From Scolanthus callimorphus (Eukaryota; Cnidaria; Anthozoa; Actiniaria; Edwardsiidae), in assembly GCA_033964015.1 (NCBI GenBank), contig CM066915.1:13556372-13620371 (forward strand): a DNA stretch of 64,000 nucleotides, in the 5' to 3' direction. The stretch's first letter is position 1; every line of letters begins with the position of its first letter. Position numbers and translations under genes: made by a program. Shown in pieces: positions 11,188 to 22,009 of this stretch. The notes beneath the pieces were generated by a model that was given only the letters and a program-made list of their open reading frames with translations, did not search any database and had not been told where the DNA came from.

Positions 11188-11780
11188 GTGGCCCTAAAAA
11201 AGGTAACACTTTGTTCCCATATGAGCAAATGGGATCATATTGTTCCTTTAGCAATAGGAACATTTTGTTCCACTGCAACACAATTAAGAACAAAGAGTTC
11301 CTATGATCGACATCGGTCCTTTTCACTAAAGGAACGTATTGGTCTTAGATATGGATCTTGGGAACAAAGCGTTCCGAATTTAAAATGAACGCTTTGTTCC
11401 CTTGATGCATATTTGGGAACACAGTGTTCCTTATACTTTAAAGCGATGGGAGTGTTCTAAAATAAAGGCCAATAACTGACGTAAGATAGGATAGGATCGG
11501 ATCGGTTTAAGCATGTTTGAGCAAGAACTCCGCCTAAACATGTTAGGGCAAGTTTGTGCACGCTCATTTGATTATGCGCGCCTTCGCCTTTTTATTGGAC
11601 AAGATACAGTTAGGCTCCCAAAGGGGCTACAACATGTTCAGGGCAAGTTTGAACACGCTCACTTTATTTGCCTTGCTATTGGCCATAAGGGTTTTCGTAC
11701 TCTAGGGACACATGGATCGTATACAAACAACTGTCAGGTAAGTATATGTTCATTTCTAGCCTACTCTCCGCCCAAGAAAG

Positions 11781-14254
11781 ATGTCGAGTAAAAAGTACAA
11801 GCAAGTTGACTGGGCTAAAATTGCAAATGCTTTGCCAAAACAGAAAGACTTCACTTGGAGAAAGATGAGTCTGATGGATTTTTTCACTGCCCAGTGCAGG
11901 CGTGCGATCACGATGGCTTTGGAACTCAAAGAGGCTGCAGGAAACACGTAACTAGAAAGCACGGTTGGTTCTTTTACTTTGACCAGAAACCAAGCAATTC
12001 AGAAATTGAGGCTAGTCAAGTTAACGAGTGCAATGGAAGCGCAAAGAAACCCAAATCCACCAGCGCAAGCAAATCGATTCCAACCTTTGAGCCATCAGGT
12101 GCAATTGCTAAAGAATTCCTTTCTTGGCTCACTGGGAGTGGCGGGGGGTGCAAGAGCGATCGAAAAGCTCAACAAACTGTCAGCAAAAGCCTTAAGGTTA
12201 CTGAGAACCTTCGCGCACGTGTTCGAAAAAAAATCATACACGTCCTTAGTTTAACCAAAACATATCAACCTATATATCGTTGGAAAGCTTATAGAATGGA
12301 CTAGCGAACTATGGCAAAAAGAATGATTTGTTTCACAATTAGAAATTTTTTTAAGGTTTTATTAAAAATTCGGGTGTGAGAGTTTCAAGAGATAACGCTG
12401 ACGAACTGCTAGACCTTGACTCCCAAGTAACACATTGTTTTAATCCTTAAAGGTGTTTCTCAAAAACCGTGTCTGCGTTTTTTAAAATTTTGCTTTGCTC
12501 AAAAGTTATCGAACTTTTAAATTTCGAAGGTCAAATTTTGTAGAATTTTCACGCTCTAAAAATTTAAAAAAATCATAACTGTTGAACTAAACAAAATTTA
12601 AAAAATCGCAGACACGGTTTTTGAGAAACACCTTTAAGGATTAAAACAATGTGTTACTTGGGAGTCATGGTCCAGCAGTTCGACAGCGTTAGCTCGTGAA
12701 AATAGTACACCAAAATATTTAATCAATGCTTTAAAAAAAATACAGGTATCAATAAGTGATTTCTTTTTGCCATAGCCCTTTAGTCCATTCTATAAGCTTT
12801 CCAACGATATATAGGTTGACATGTTTTGGTTAAACTAATGACGTGTATGATTTTTTTTTTCGAACAACGTGCGCGAAGGTTCTCAGTAACCTTAAGTTTC
12901 TCAGATTTTGTTGTGATGACGAAGACGAACTGACTTGGAAAAATGTCGACTACAGTTTATGCTCTCCTAACCTTCTCTTTAAATTTGTTGATACGATGCA
13001 GGACACGTGGAATCTTGGACATGCAGGACGCTTAGGATACCTGGACGCCATTGGGGAGTTAAATGCAATTCCGAAAAGTTAGCGAAGGGTTGTCGGAAAC
13101 AGTGGCGAGAGGTTTGTCAGTCACCGAGACGTACTTGAAAAGAGTTCGAAGAACAGTGTCAAGGATGATGAGATTGCAGTGGACCAGCGATCTGGACATC
13201 GATGTTTTAGAAGCCAAGGGTCACTGGGCATCGCTCGACGAACTACTGGAAGTTGTCTCTTACTACCTTCCTCGATATGAAGAAGTGCTCAAGAAATGCA
13301 GGGACAATCCAGGTAGTGTTTGCTCGGGGGATTTATCGTTTGCCACAAAATTTATTGCCGTCTACTTGTTTATCAGGTAAAGGGATCCCGACCTATGACT
13401 TATCAGTACCTCACAGTTGACATGGTTCGCACAGCGAAAACAAATGGGGAATTCATTGACCAGAAAATGTTTAAAACGGCAGGGAAATATGGTTTTGACT
13501 CGCTCCTTTTGACCGACACTAACATGAAGTTTTGGATGGATATATCAATCATATTCGCCCTCTGCAGAAACCAGCTTGCGATTACGTGCTAATGACGAGA
13601 AACGGAGGGCATCACAACAAGCTCGGTGAGCTCATGAGTAATCTGGTCTTCGATGCCATTGGAAAGTACGTTCATCCGACGCGCTATCGACAGATCGTCG
13701 AGACTGCAAGTTCCAACCAGCTTAGCGCAAGAGAGCAAGACTCAGTTTCAGAGGATCAAAAACACAGCTCGGTTGTAGCAAGAGTGCATTATCAAAAGCA
13801 AAGATCTCGAGAGGTCGCAACGAAGGCGCGCCAATGCTTGGATAAACTACATGGCGACAAGGGAACAAAGCTGGAACAAGATGTGATTTCAAGGCTGTCA
13901 GACATCTCGTCAGCCTCCTCTCAAGAACAGGATCCGCACCATCTGTCCAGCGGTTCTACAGAAGAAGTAGAAAGTGCAGAGGAGGCGTTGCCACTAAAAC
14001 GTGAGTGCAATTTCAACAAAATGCCAAGACTTTCACGCCAGCGCACTTTCAAAGTGGCGAACATCGATCGTACATGCAAAAGAAAAAAGGCCATGTTGTT
14101 CACCCAGGACGAGGACAAATATCTCAAGGCCGGACTGAAAAGGTACGGGTATGGGCAGTGGACAGCTATTCTAAGAGATTCCGAGTTTCATTTCCAGAAA
14201 GGGAGGTCCCCAGACTCGTTGAAAAAGAGAGCGGTCACCAAGTTTCGCCAATAG
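11781..14254 (+). pseudogene. Decayed C2H2 / recombinase-like / Myb-like transposon gene
   Basis: Pieces in order: an N-terminal start at 11781; a C2H2-type finger with CPVQACDHDGF and RKHVTRKHGW (about 11885-11970); a middle region with MRLQWTSDLDIDVLEAKGHW and SRPMTYQYLTVDMV; a stretch PTRYRQIVETAS then EDQKHSSVVARVHY (13675-13795), whose R, H and Y residues recall tyrosine recombinases; and a C-terminal Myb/SANT-like segment LFTQDEDKYLKAGLKRYGYG with QWTAILRD, stop at 14252. Frames change near 11853, 13065, 13378 and 13531, and a 696-bp MITE splits it at 12195, so it is non-functional. Crypton elements pair a tyrosine recombinase with a Myb-like C-terminus, which is the closest family I can suggest. 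The recombinase reading is inference. Confidence 0.6.
12196..12891. mobile_element. 696-bp near-perfect palindromic MITE, TTAA target
   Basis: TIRs begin GGTTACTGAGAACC, and the inverted arms run nearly the full length (about 330 bp each). TTAA lies at both borders (12192-12195 and 12892-12895). Removing the insert and one TTAA rejoins the reading frame of the host pseudogene without a gap. TTAA targets occur in piggyBac and Kolobok; the GG terminus fits Kolobok better than the CCY ends usual for piggyBac. Confidence 0.9.
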
Positions 14255-14408
14255 TGTAGAGTTGGAATTTATTAAAGCTTATTTTGGCGCCCTTTCCCTT
14301 ATTGGGACGCTGCTAACCCTTTGCATGCCGGTAGTCAGCGCGAAACTATTAGAGCTGTAACATTTTGCGTGTTAGGCCTCATTTGCTGTTGAACGCCGAG
14401 GAGCTCAG

Positions 14409-14761
14409 ATGGACGCTGTTATTGATAAGCATCCCGAGTTGTCGCTACGAGATATCAAATTTGCTGGAGAGTTTATACGTGGAGTTTGCGTTTCGAACAT
14501 CAACGGCCATTTTGGCGGAAAGTTTGCTCTGGCGCCATTTAAACCGGACAAGAAACCGAAAAAAGTCTACTCTAAGGGAGCTGATCTTGGCGTGTCTGTT
14601 CATTGCCATCAAACTGGAAAACAGTGATATCGAAAGAACCTCCTTATTTATGGACATGGTTTCTACACCGGTGCCAAAAACATATCATAGAGGAGGAGCT
14701 TAAAGTACTGGAATCCGTGAATTGGAGGCCCCTGGAATATTACGACATGATAGGACTTTAA
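14409..14761 (+). pseudogene. Cyclin-box-like coding remnant
   Basis: Starts with ATG at 14409, 155 bases after the preceding stop and on the same strand. Pieces in three frames read in order as ELSLRDIKFAGEFIRGVC, then LRELILACLFIAIKLENSD, then EEELKVLESVNWRPLEYYD, ending at a stop near 14759. The pattern LACLFIAIKLE followed by a spacer and LKVLESVNW resembles helices of a cyclin N-terminal box. At least two frameshifts make it inactive. The cyclin call is motif-based and tentative. Confidence 0.4.
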
Positions 14762-14977
14762 TGATAGCGTGCTCAGTGTGAGAACAGCTCACTAAAATAT
14801 TTTCACACGTATTTCAATGCTCTGCTCAATTTACTTTAATTCGTTTTAACAACATTTCGTTTTACAACGCTCTCGATTCGTTATAACCACTTTTCAGTTT
14901 ACATTGCTTTATTGAAAAAAATTCTGATTTGCGTTTGACCCCGAGGCAGCTTGCTGGAAGGCCTTGCTTTCTTCGTC

Positions 14978-15631
14978 TTAACGGGTTGGGATCGAACTTG
15001 ATCCCGCCCCACGCCTGCGACGACGTGTATAATCCTCGAACGGCGCCCGTCTTTTTCTGCTAGGTGACTCGCGCAGTAGACCTTCCGCTGTCAAAATGGA
15101 CTGACTTGGAGGCGTTTCCACTATGTCCCCTTAAGCAAATCCGCTTGACAAAAGTGACCCCGGTATTTCTGATAATCAAACAACGGATTATAACAGTTTA
15201 ACACATGGACTTTCCTATGCAAAGTTTAAGACATCGAGAAAATGTTTGGCATAATATTAAGGCGACTCACCAATTTCCTTCTCGCGGCTCATCATCGGTG
15301 GCTGATGTAGATCGCTTGTTTTCAGAAGCCTCTTTGGCGTGCTGTGACTTCTGGGAACTCGAGGCAGAGAATGATTGAGTTGCATCTTCTTCCTCGCTTG
15401 AATCTTCGACTTCGCCTTCGCCTTCCTTTTCGTCATTTTTGCGACTTGACGACTTCGGTTCATATGTGAAATGGATGAAACGAAAAAACAGACGCCGTTT
15501 ACACGCGCCACAGTACTGTCGCATTCATTTCTCTTCGCCATAAAGTCATGCCAATCTTGGATAATTCCTTGCTTCCCACCCTGAAGTCTCCAACATGGGT
15601 AGAAATTAAGGACAGTATGGCCGCCGCTCAT
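14978..15631 (-). CDS. Hypothetical two-exon basic protein
   Basis: Exon 1 (15631-15271) ends at AATTG|GTGAGT. Exon 2 (15129-14978) follows an AG at 15131-15130 (CTTAAG|GGGACA). Phases match, giving about 170 residues with a TAA stop at 14978-14980. Exon 2 encodes ETPPSQSILTAEGLLRESP, then an SRKRR cluster and an RRRRR run that looks like a nuclear localisation signal. A second frame of exon 1 also stays open (acidic, Ser-rich), so the true frame is uncertain. An ATG at 15535 may be the real start. No family recognised. It lies opposite the cyclin-like remnant and could be cargo of the same element or a host gene. Confidence 0.35.
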
Positions 15632-16904
15632 CTACGAGCATGCGTACTACGGGGTTTTAAATCATAATTCAAGATGGCGGCCGTATAGCAAATGACTGGG
15701 GAGAAATAGAAAATCAAAAATTTCTCGTTTCTAGCTAAACTGGGCCAACCTCTATACATCCATGCCTGTTTATTGCAGCTTTATCGAGGGCCTCCGGATA
15801 GAGTTTACTTGTGTAAAACCGTAGTCGTCCGGCGTTTTTAGTTTTAAAAATGCAGATTTCCATCCTCAGGAAGCCATATAATTATCGTACAATGCTACAA
15901 GTACAGTCAAAGTTTTCTCTTGTAGCCGTGCAACCGTAAATCTTGGACCAGCTCTATACATCTAGGGTTGTAGTTCGATAAACAAGGATCACATCCATGT
16001 ACTTTTCAGCTCATAAAACCTTCAAATCGTTCGGCGTTTTCCCGAGAGAGTTTGAGCTTTTTACTTAGTAGTATAGCTTCAAGTGTACCAGGTTTACAGC
16101 CATAATATTGCCGAAAACTAATTTTTTGGGGGAGAATTCTCTTCGCTTTCCCCGAGGATCGTTCTGTCGTCCATTTTGTCTCGATATACCGCGTAGGACT
16201 GGACATAAACGATGCCTGGGCCTTTTCTCCCGTTGTCTGGGTTCCTGGGGGTACTTTTTTTCTCATTTTCTTATTACTATTTTTCAAAATATCACTGCTC
16301 ATATAATTCTATATTGTTAAGTGTTCTTCTCTTTGTATTTTCCATTACTTTTGCACGCAAGAAAAGCATTATTAGCTCTACAAACAGCATTTCTAGATTG
16401 CTAAACTACACAGGGAGCCCAAAAGTACATTCACGGGTTACCACGGGTTTCCTGGCTAAATATGCTGTTGAAACCTGTCATTTTAGAGTTTCATGTGCTG
16501 TAAGTAACATTATGTCAGATGTTCCTTTGAAATTTCAGTCAGAGTTGGATTTTAAATTAAATCAACACCGAAGGTGAGCCCGCGCGCCACTCATGCGATA
16601 ATCCGCTGAAGTGTCCTCAATTTCTAGCCATGATACATTTCACACCGATGATCGTACACCTCTTCTCCACAACCGGTATAATGTTGGCTTGAATTTCTGC
16701 TCGAATCACGGAACTGTTCAGTTGGGGATTCGGTCTATTTCGTCCGTACATCTGATAAATAGCAGAGTATCATGTTAGAAAAATCTTGGACAGAGCGTTT
16801 TAGACAACAAATATCGGGTTGTAATTTGCAAATGACAAAGCACTCACTTCACTTTTCAGCGCCGTGTACTGAAAGAGATAGGACCGGTTTGGCACCGGCA
16901 TTTA
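15632..16904. other. Mostly unassigned; one open minus-strand frame
   Basis: A 98-codon minus-strand frame at 16006-16302 (Lys/Arg-rich, containing KISFRQYYGCKPGTLEAILL) could be part of a gene, but it has no neighbours or recognised domain. ACGAGCATGCGTACTACGG and AAGATGGCGGCC near 15632-15682 look like promoter-proximal or repeat sequence. Nothing else stands out. Confidence 0.25.
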
Positions 16905-17400
16905 TATACACTACAAATAATATATGCAAGTATTTCACGTTTGCATCTAGGGAAACATGCTCAATTGTTCCATTTCAAAGATATTGATGAACTAGTTGAC
17001 GTTAAGTGAGAAGTGGTGATGTAACTGAACTAATTAAGGTGCCGTGCTTGGGCATTCCTTTCCAAAAAAATATTGCCAATGTCAACTCTTTAAACACACC
17101 GTTCACGTGTACATCTAGAGAATCATTGTTCAATTGTTGCTCTTAAAAACAAGTTGATGTTTTGCGAGAAGTGGTGATGTAATTGAACATATTAAGGTGC
17201 CGTGCGGCTTTCCTTCCAAAACGAATCTCGTTAATGCCGATTCTTTACACAAGTTGTTCACGTGTTCATTCAGTTCAACTGTATAAGCAAGCAGTTGACG
17301 TGTACAGCTTTGAAATATTTGATGAACTGGTATGTTTTGCGAGGAAGTGAATGAGAAACAAATGACTCGGCATTCCTTCCTAATGAATTTCTTGTCAAAT
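16905..17400 (+). repeat. Three degenerate ~155-170-bp tandem units
   Basis: Each unit shows, in order, a TTCACGT block, a TCAATTGTT or similar block, a GTTGATG/GTTGACG block, GAGAAGTGGTGATGTAA(C/T)TGAAC, TTAAGGTGCCGTGC and GCATTCCTT. Units start near 16930, 17100 and 17260. The divergence indicates an old array. Confidence 0.6.
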
Positions 17401-17799
17401 CGGTTACCTTAATTTGACAAAAGCTTGAGATTCCTAGAAAGGCCGCTGCCAGAGTTTACATGCAAATACGCATTCTGATCAATTGAAATGTCATTTAGTT
17501 TGCTATTTCCATTTTGCCAAATCAGCTTAAAATCAAGAAACTGCTCTTGATAGAAATTATTGGCGTTTTCTAGACTTCATTCTTGAACGACTTTTTCACT
17601 CTATAGGGCGCATGGTACTTCCAGTCGTAATGGTCTGTTTTATAATCATGATATCATTTATAATAAATCAGCCCATGGTAACCATGGTGATCAGCCATCC
17701 ACGTTATACCCGTCAAAACCACTGTTTGTTGAGACAAATGCATTGTCATCGTACAGACACGATTCTTGAATGATTTAATTAAACAGTGGGTTGGACTGA

Positions 17800-18795
17800 T
17801 TTAGCGTGTATGATACTTTCAGCAGCTATGGTATGTTTGAATATATTATAATCAAAGACTGATATAACTGATTTGACTGATATAGCGTGTATGATACTTA
17901 CAGTATAATTGATTAAAACAGATCATAATAACTGTAAGTATCATACACGCTATATCAGTCAAATCAGTCATATCAGTGTTTATTGAAAGAGATATATATT
18001 TTCACCTTAAAATTGTTTAAAGAATTTTATCAAACACTGATATGACTAATATAGCGTGTATGATACTTACAGTATCTATGATCTGTTGTTAATCAATTAT
18101 ACTATAATAAATTATAATTATTAATTTTCATTAGTAATTCATGAATTAATTTAATTTAATAATTATATTAATAATTATAATTTATTATAGTGTAATTGAT
18201 TAACAACAGATCATAGTTACTGTAAGTATCATACACGCTATATCAGTCAATCAGTCATATCAGTGTTTGATGAAGTTCTTTAAAGAGTTTTAAGGTGAAA
18301 TATATATCTCTTTCAATAAACACTGATATGACTGCTTTGACTGATATAGCGTGTATGATACTTACAGTATAATTGATTAAAACAGATCATAATTACTGTA
18401 AGTATCATACACGCTATATTAGTCAAATCAGTCATATCACTGTTTGATAAAATTCTTTAAACAATTTTAAGGTGAAAATATATCTCTTTCAATAAACACT
18501 GATATGACTGATATAGCGTGTATGATACTTACAGTATAATTGATTAAAAACAGATCATAATTACTGTAAGTATCATACACGCTATATCAGTCAAATCAGT
18601 CATATCACTGTTTGATAAAGTTCTTTAATGAATTTGAAGGTGAAAATATTTCTCTCAATAAACACTGATATGACTGATTTGACTGATAAAGCGTGTATGA
18701 AACTTCCAGTATCTATGGTCTGTCTTATAATATAATATTATAAAACAGACCATAGTTACTGGAAGTATCATACACGCTATATCAGTCAAACCCAC
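17800..18795. repeat. Compound block of ~11 alternating inverted repeats
   Basis: The core AGCGTGTATGATACTT occurs near 17806, 17884, 18052, 18344, 18517 and 18690 (degenerate). Its complement AAGTATCATACACGCT occurs near 17936, 18223, 18399, 18570 and 18762. Adjacent copies carry TGACTGATATAG and CACTGATATGACTGAT on their outer sides, and several loops contain TATAATTGATTAA. The whole block can fold into a series of stem-loops and appears to be repeated insertion or amplification of one palindromic MITE. Confidence 0.85.
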
Positions 18796-18954
18796 TGTTT
18801 GTATATTGAGAATTCGGCTCAGTTGACCACAGGTATCCCGAATATGTCAGACTAGACCTTTTTTTTTTATTTTTTTTTTATTTTATTTTATTTTCGTCAT
18901 TACAATATTCAAAGGACTAATATTTAAAGTGACTCACACACACCTTGCATTGGA

Positions 18955-19015
18955 GAACATACTTAGGAACAAATGTTTCCATCTACCTTGTTCCCTTTAG
19001 CCGTGTTCCTTTCTA
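18955..19015 (+). repeat. Small GGAAC/GTTCC cluster
   Basis: GGAACAAATGTTTCC, then TTGTTCCC and GTGTTCC, lie within 60 bases and resemble the array at 10260-11450. It is the only other such cluster noticed in the window. Confidence 0.5.
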
Positions 19016-19182
19016 CTAAAATTTGACTGTATTGTGCGATCTCATTGCAATCGAAGCCACTGAAAATATCACGAAAAGTGCATTTACGGTCTCCTTTCCA
19101 GACTGGCATTTCTCGGAAGAAATCACTTGTTTTCGTGATTTAAAAGACCTTCGAAAACCAGGAACAGATATTTTGGGAAACG

Positions 19183-19195
19183 ATCTATCTATCTA

Positions 19196-19230
<35 letters not shown>

Positions 19231-19250
19231 TACTATCTATCTATATATGC
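19183..19250 (+). repeat. Microsatellite (TATC)n(TGTC)n
   Basis: TATC units pass into about eight TGTC units and back to TATC. Similar tracts end the LINE copies at 10100 and 58613, so this may be the tail of an unrecognised LINE remnant. Confidence 0.8.
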
Positions 19251-20687
19251 CCAGTAGATACTCAGTAGTTTACAAATCAGTTAAAATATTTTTTATTTTA
19301 GACGCCAACCACGCCAACAGGAACCTTGACTTTAACGGAGTCCTTCTCACGAATGTTGTCGTTGAACGGTCCAGCATCATGACTAACATGACTCAACACG
19401 GTGATGAACATGATTCACCTTTTCCCAAGTTACGTTTTCAGTGATTTAGAAAAGCTAAACATGCATGCTAAAGCATTTGCTAAATTCTAATAGCGCAATA
19501 TAAACACCTCTCGTAATTTGCTTTTGCTCAACAAATGAGCCATGTTGGATCGCCTTAGCTAAGTCCTGGCGTCCTGGTTTTGCAGCGCTAATTTGGCGCG
19601 CTTATTCTGTAACGCGACACCGCGAAAAGGAGGGCTATCACTTTCCGTGTTATATTAAAGATTTTGAGATTACAATCTACCTCCTGTTGTGAGTGTAGAG
19701 GAACGGACTTGAGAATCTCCCTCTTGTTCTGCCCCCCGTCCTCCCTCTCCCTCATTATCAGAATTAATTGACAACATTAATTTTAGAAGCAGATTTTTCT
19801 CCCTTTTGTGCCCATCTCCCTCAGTTTGAAAGCATTTCTATCGTTTTTCTCTTGTTTGGTCGCCGATAGGGTATGTATATCAGTATGGCTATCCAAGTGC
19901 AAAGAAATTGCGATTAAAGTTGTGCCGCAATTAGTGGAAAGAAAGTTTATTTTAAAAACCTTTACATCATTAACAATATTCCACTTTGATTGCTACCAAT
20001 TGGACCACCCTGGTGACTAACTTCAGGTCTGCGGTAGGATCCAAAATTGAGGATTTTTGGTATCTGATAGGGTCAGGTTTTGGAGACCTTGGCGGCACAC
20101 CTTGGCAGCACACATTGGCGGCACACCCAACAATCAGTGGAGTCTTCCCCCCCCCCCCCCCCCCCAGTCCCGTTCCTCTTCACTCCCTTGTGACGAACTA
20201 AAATGAAAAAAAATAATTTTACCTGTTTTATTAGCAAAATCACATGGTATTCTATACAAATATCCATCTGTATCAAAGCAATGACAAGTGATTGAATACA
20301 AATATTTGTATTCGACGTTACAAATGCGTCATTCTATTGTAGCTGAAGTAGCGGCATGAGCCAGCATGCGCTTTGTCCGGCAAAAACATGTTCTTTGAAA
20401 TACTTGAAGCTACAATGGAGTTGCATTTGCAGACGTAGAAAACACTAACTTGTAAGATTACCTAAGGGGGGTCTCTACTACTCGTCCCAGTAACCGTTAC
20501 ACGTTTTGCCTTTGTCCTCAAATTGTACCAATGATGAGTTGTTTTGTACCACGTGATTAAAGGTTGTGGGCGTAGACTTCGTTGAAAAGCAGCAAACAAT
20601 GTGTCACGCCAAACTCCCAAAACTCACGTGGTGCAATTAACGGTCTACCGGGAAGAGTAGCGCTTGGTTTCAGTCGCTTTTTCACCC
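19251..20687. other. Unassigned stretch with one poly-C tract
   Basis: No gene recognised. Bases 20090-20165 contain a three-fold CTTGGCGGCACACC-like repeat followed by a run of about 17 C, similar to the C-tracts of nearby MITEs. The remainder shows no structure that I can support. Confidence 0.4.
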
Positions 20688-20862
20688 TGCTAGCAGAGCT
20701 TTCTTTCTGTCAGTCTTTAACTTTAAACGAAGTTAGTCGCGTGTCGTGCATTCGCGTAGTTGTTTTGGTTTGTCCCCGAGAAGGAAGAAAACAACGCGCG
20801 ATAGCCAAACCGCGTAGGCTAACAAAACGAGAGTGAAATGTCAAGGAAAAGCCTCTGCTAGC
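20688..20862. mobile_element. Small MITE of the GCTAGCAGAG family
   Basis: The left end TGCTAGCAGAGCTT and right end AAGCCTCTGCTAGCA are inverted copies about 175 bp apart, matching the termini of the element at 4449-5841. No coding content. Confidence 0.55.
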
Positions 20863-21425
20863 ACGGTAGTGAAAATGGTGCTTTGAAAGACCAGCCTAAA
20901 ACCAAAAAACAACGATACCACACATCAATAAGAAATGTTTTCAAGGCCCGCGGAGAGGCAGGGTTCGGGGGAGAAATGTTCATACGTTTTCTATTACTCA
21001 GCCCCCACTTTTGCGATAATTCAAATTGTGCTCTGCGGGCCTTGCATAATGCCTATTTAATACAAAAAACAAATAATGACCTTATCAAGAAAAAGAAACA
21101 AGGAAATGAGAAAGTCGTTGTTAGGGACCTCCTGTTGTTGATGGCAGACCCTGAGAACGCACCTTAGAGCGGATTTCATGACTGTTGTGTTGTTGGTCCA
21201 ATTCTGAACACAACCAACAGGAGTGATTACAAAGTGATTGCAAATTACTCGCGACTCTGAAATCCGCTGTGTGAAAAATGGTTTGACGTGCTATCACATT
21301 TGACTGTAAGACTTTGTATTACATTCAGCACAGACCATCCGCCTATTAATAGCCTTCTTTTGAAAAATCTATAAAAAATTTAATTTACATTGAGATAAAA
21401 AAAGAAATATTTTTTTTATGATTTT

Positions 21426-21907
21426 CTAATTTTCACTATATCTTTTTCTCTTTACACTAAGTTTCTTAGAAAAAATAATAACTTTGGGATTTTCAGGGTC
21501 ATGGTTTAACACCTTCATGTCAACTTTGTCCCCTTGCTGGAGAATATACTCCATCATTGCAGTACTTCGTGCGCTTGTTATGTTGACAATATCTTTGACA
21601 ATCAGATGCGCTTGCTCCACCTGCTGACTGTTCAACAGTTCAACACTATGCCTCACTCCTTTTATTTCCACAAATGGCTCATTCTGTTTGAACAGGCTCA
21701 CTAATTTTCCCAAGTCCTTGACGATGGGTGAGCCCAGCTGTCGAATGGTGTTCATCTGGGTAGAGATGACAGTGAAAAGTTGTAGGGCTTGTTTTAGATG
21801 ATTCATTACTGGTGCATTCAGTTTTTCCAGTGAGACCATCGGATCAATATCCAAATGAAATTCATACTCGCCATCTGTTGATCCATGGCTGAAGCCGATC
21901 CTCATGT
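21426..21907 (-). CDS. Terminal exon of an unidentified gene
   Basis: A TTTAG acceptor at 21910-21908 is followed by about 159 codons to a TAA at 21426. The sequence is protein-like: MRIGFSHGSTDGEYEFHLD, a leucine-rich helical middle (LNAPVMNHLKQALQLFTVIS), then a basic C-terminus (SVKRKRYSEN). No domain recognised. The 1.1-kb palindrome at 22010-23105 lies just upstream, in the presumed intron. Upstream exons on this strand were not linked with certainty; those at 28.5-32 kb end in their own stop and appear to belong to another gene. Confidence 0.55.
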
Positions 21908-22009
21908 CTAAAGACACAACAAATAACAAGAGAGGATGGACCACTTCATTCTCCGAATGATGTACGATGAACATAACATAAGGACACAACTTGGGAACCT
22001 TAAGCGGGA

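Larger units (their letters stand above)
10260..11450. repeat. Array of about 20 GGAAC...GTTCC short palindromes
   Basis: The 5-base arms GGAAC and GTTCC recur as inverted pairs with 4-9 bases between them, spaced roughly 25-70 bases apart. Clear pairs start near 10463, 10592, 10644, 10687, 10749, 10813, 10855, 10888, 10958, 11052, 11147, 11258, 11361 and 11418; several others are degenerate. Spacer sequences differ, whereas the arms are conserved. There is no open frame across the array. It lies directly upstream of the decayed coding unit at 11781. Confidence 0.85.

Noticed and set aside
10260..11450. CRISPR-like array
   Set aside because: Repeat arms are only 5 bp, spacing is irregular, the sequence is animal DNA, and there are no cas-like genes.
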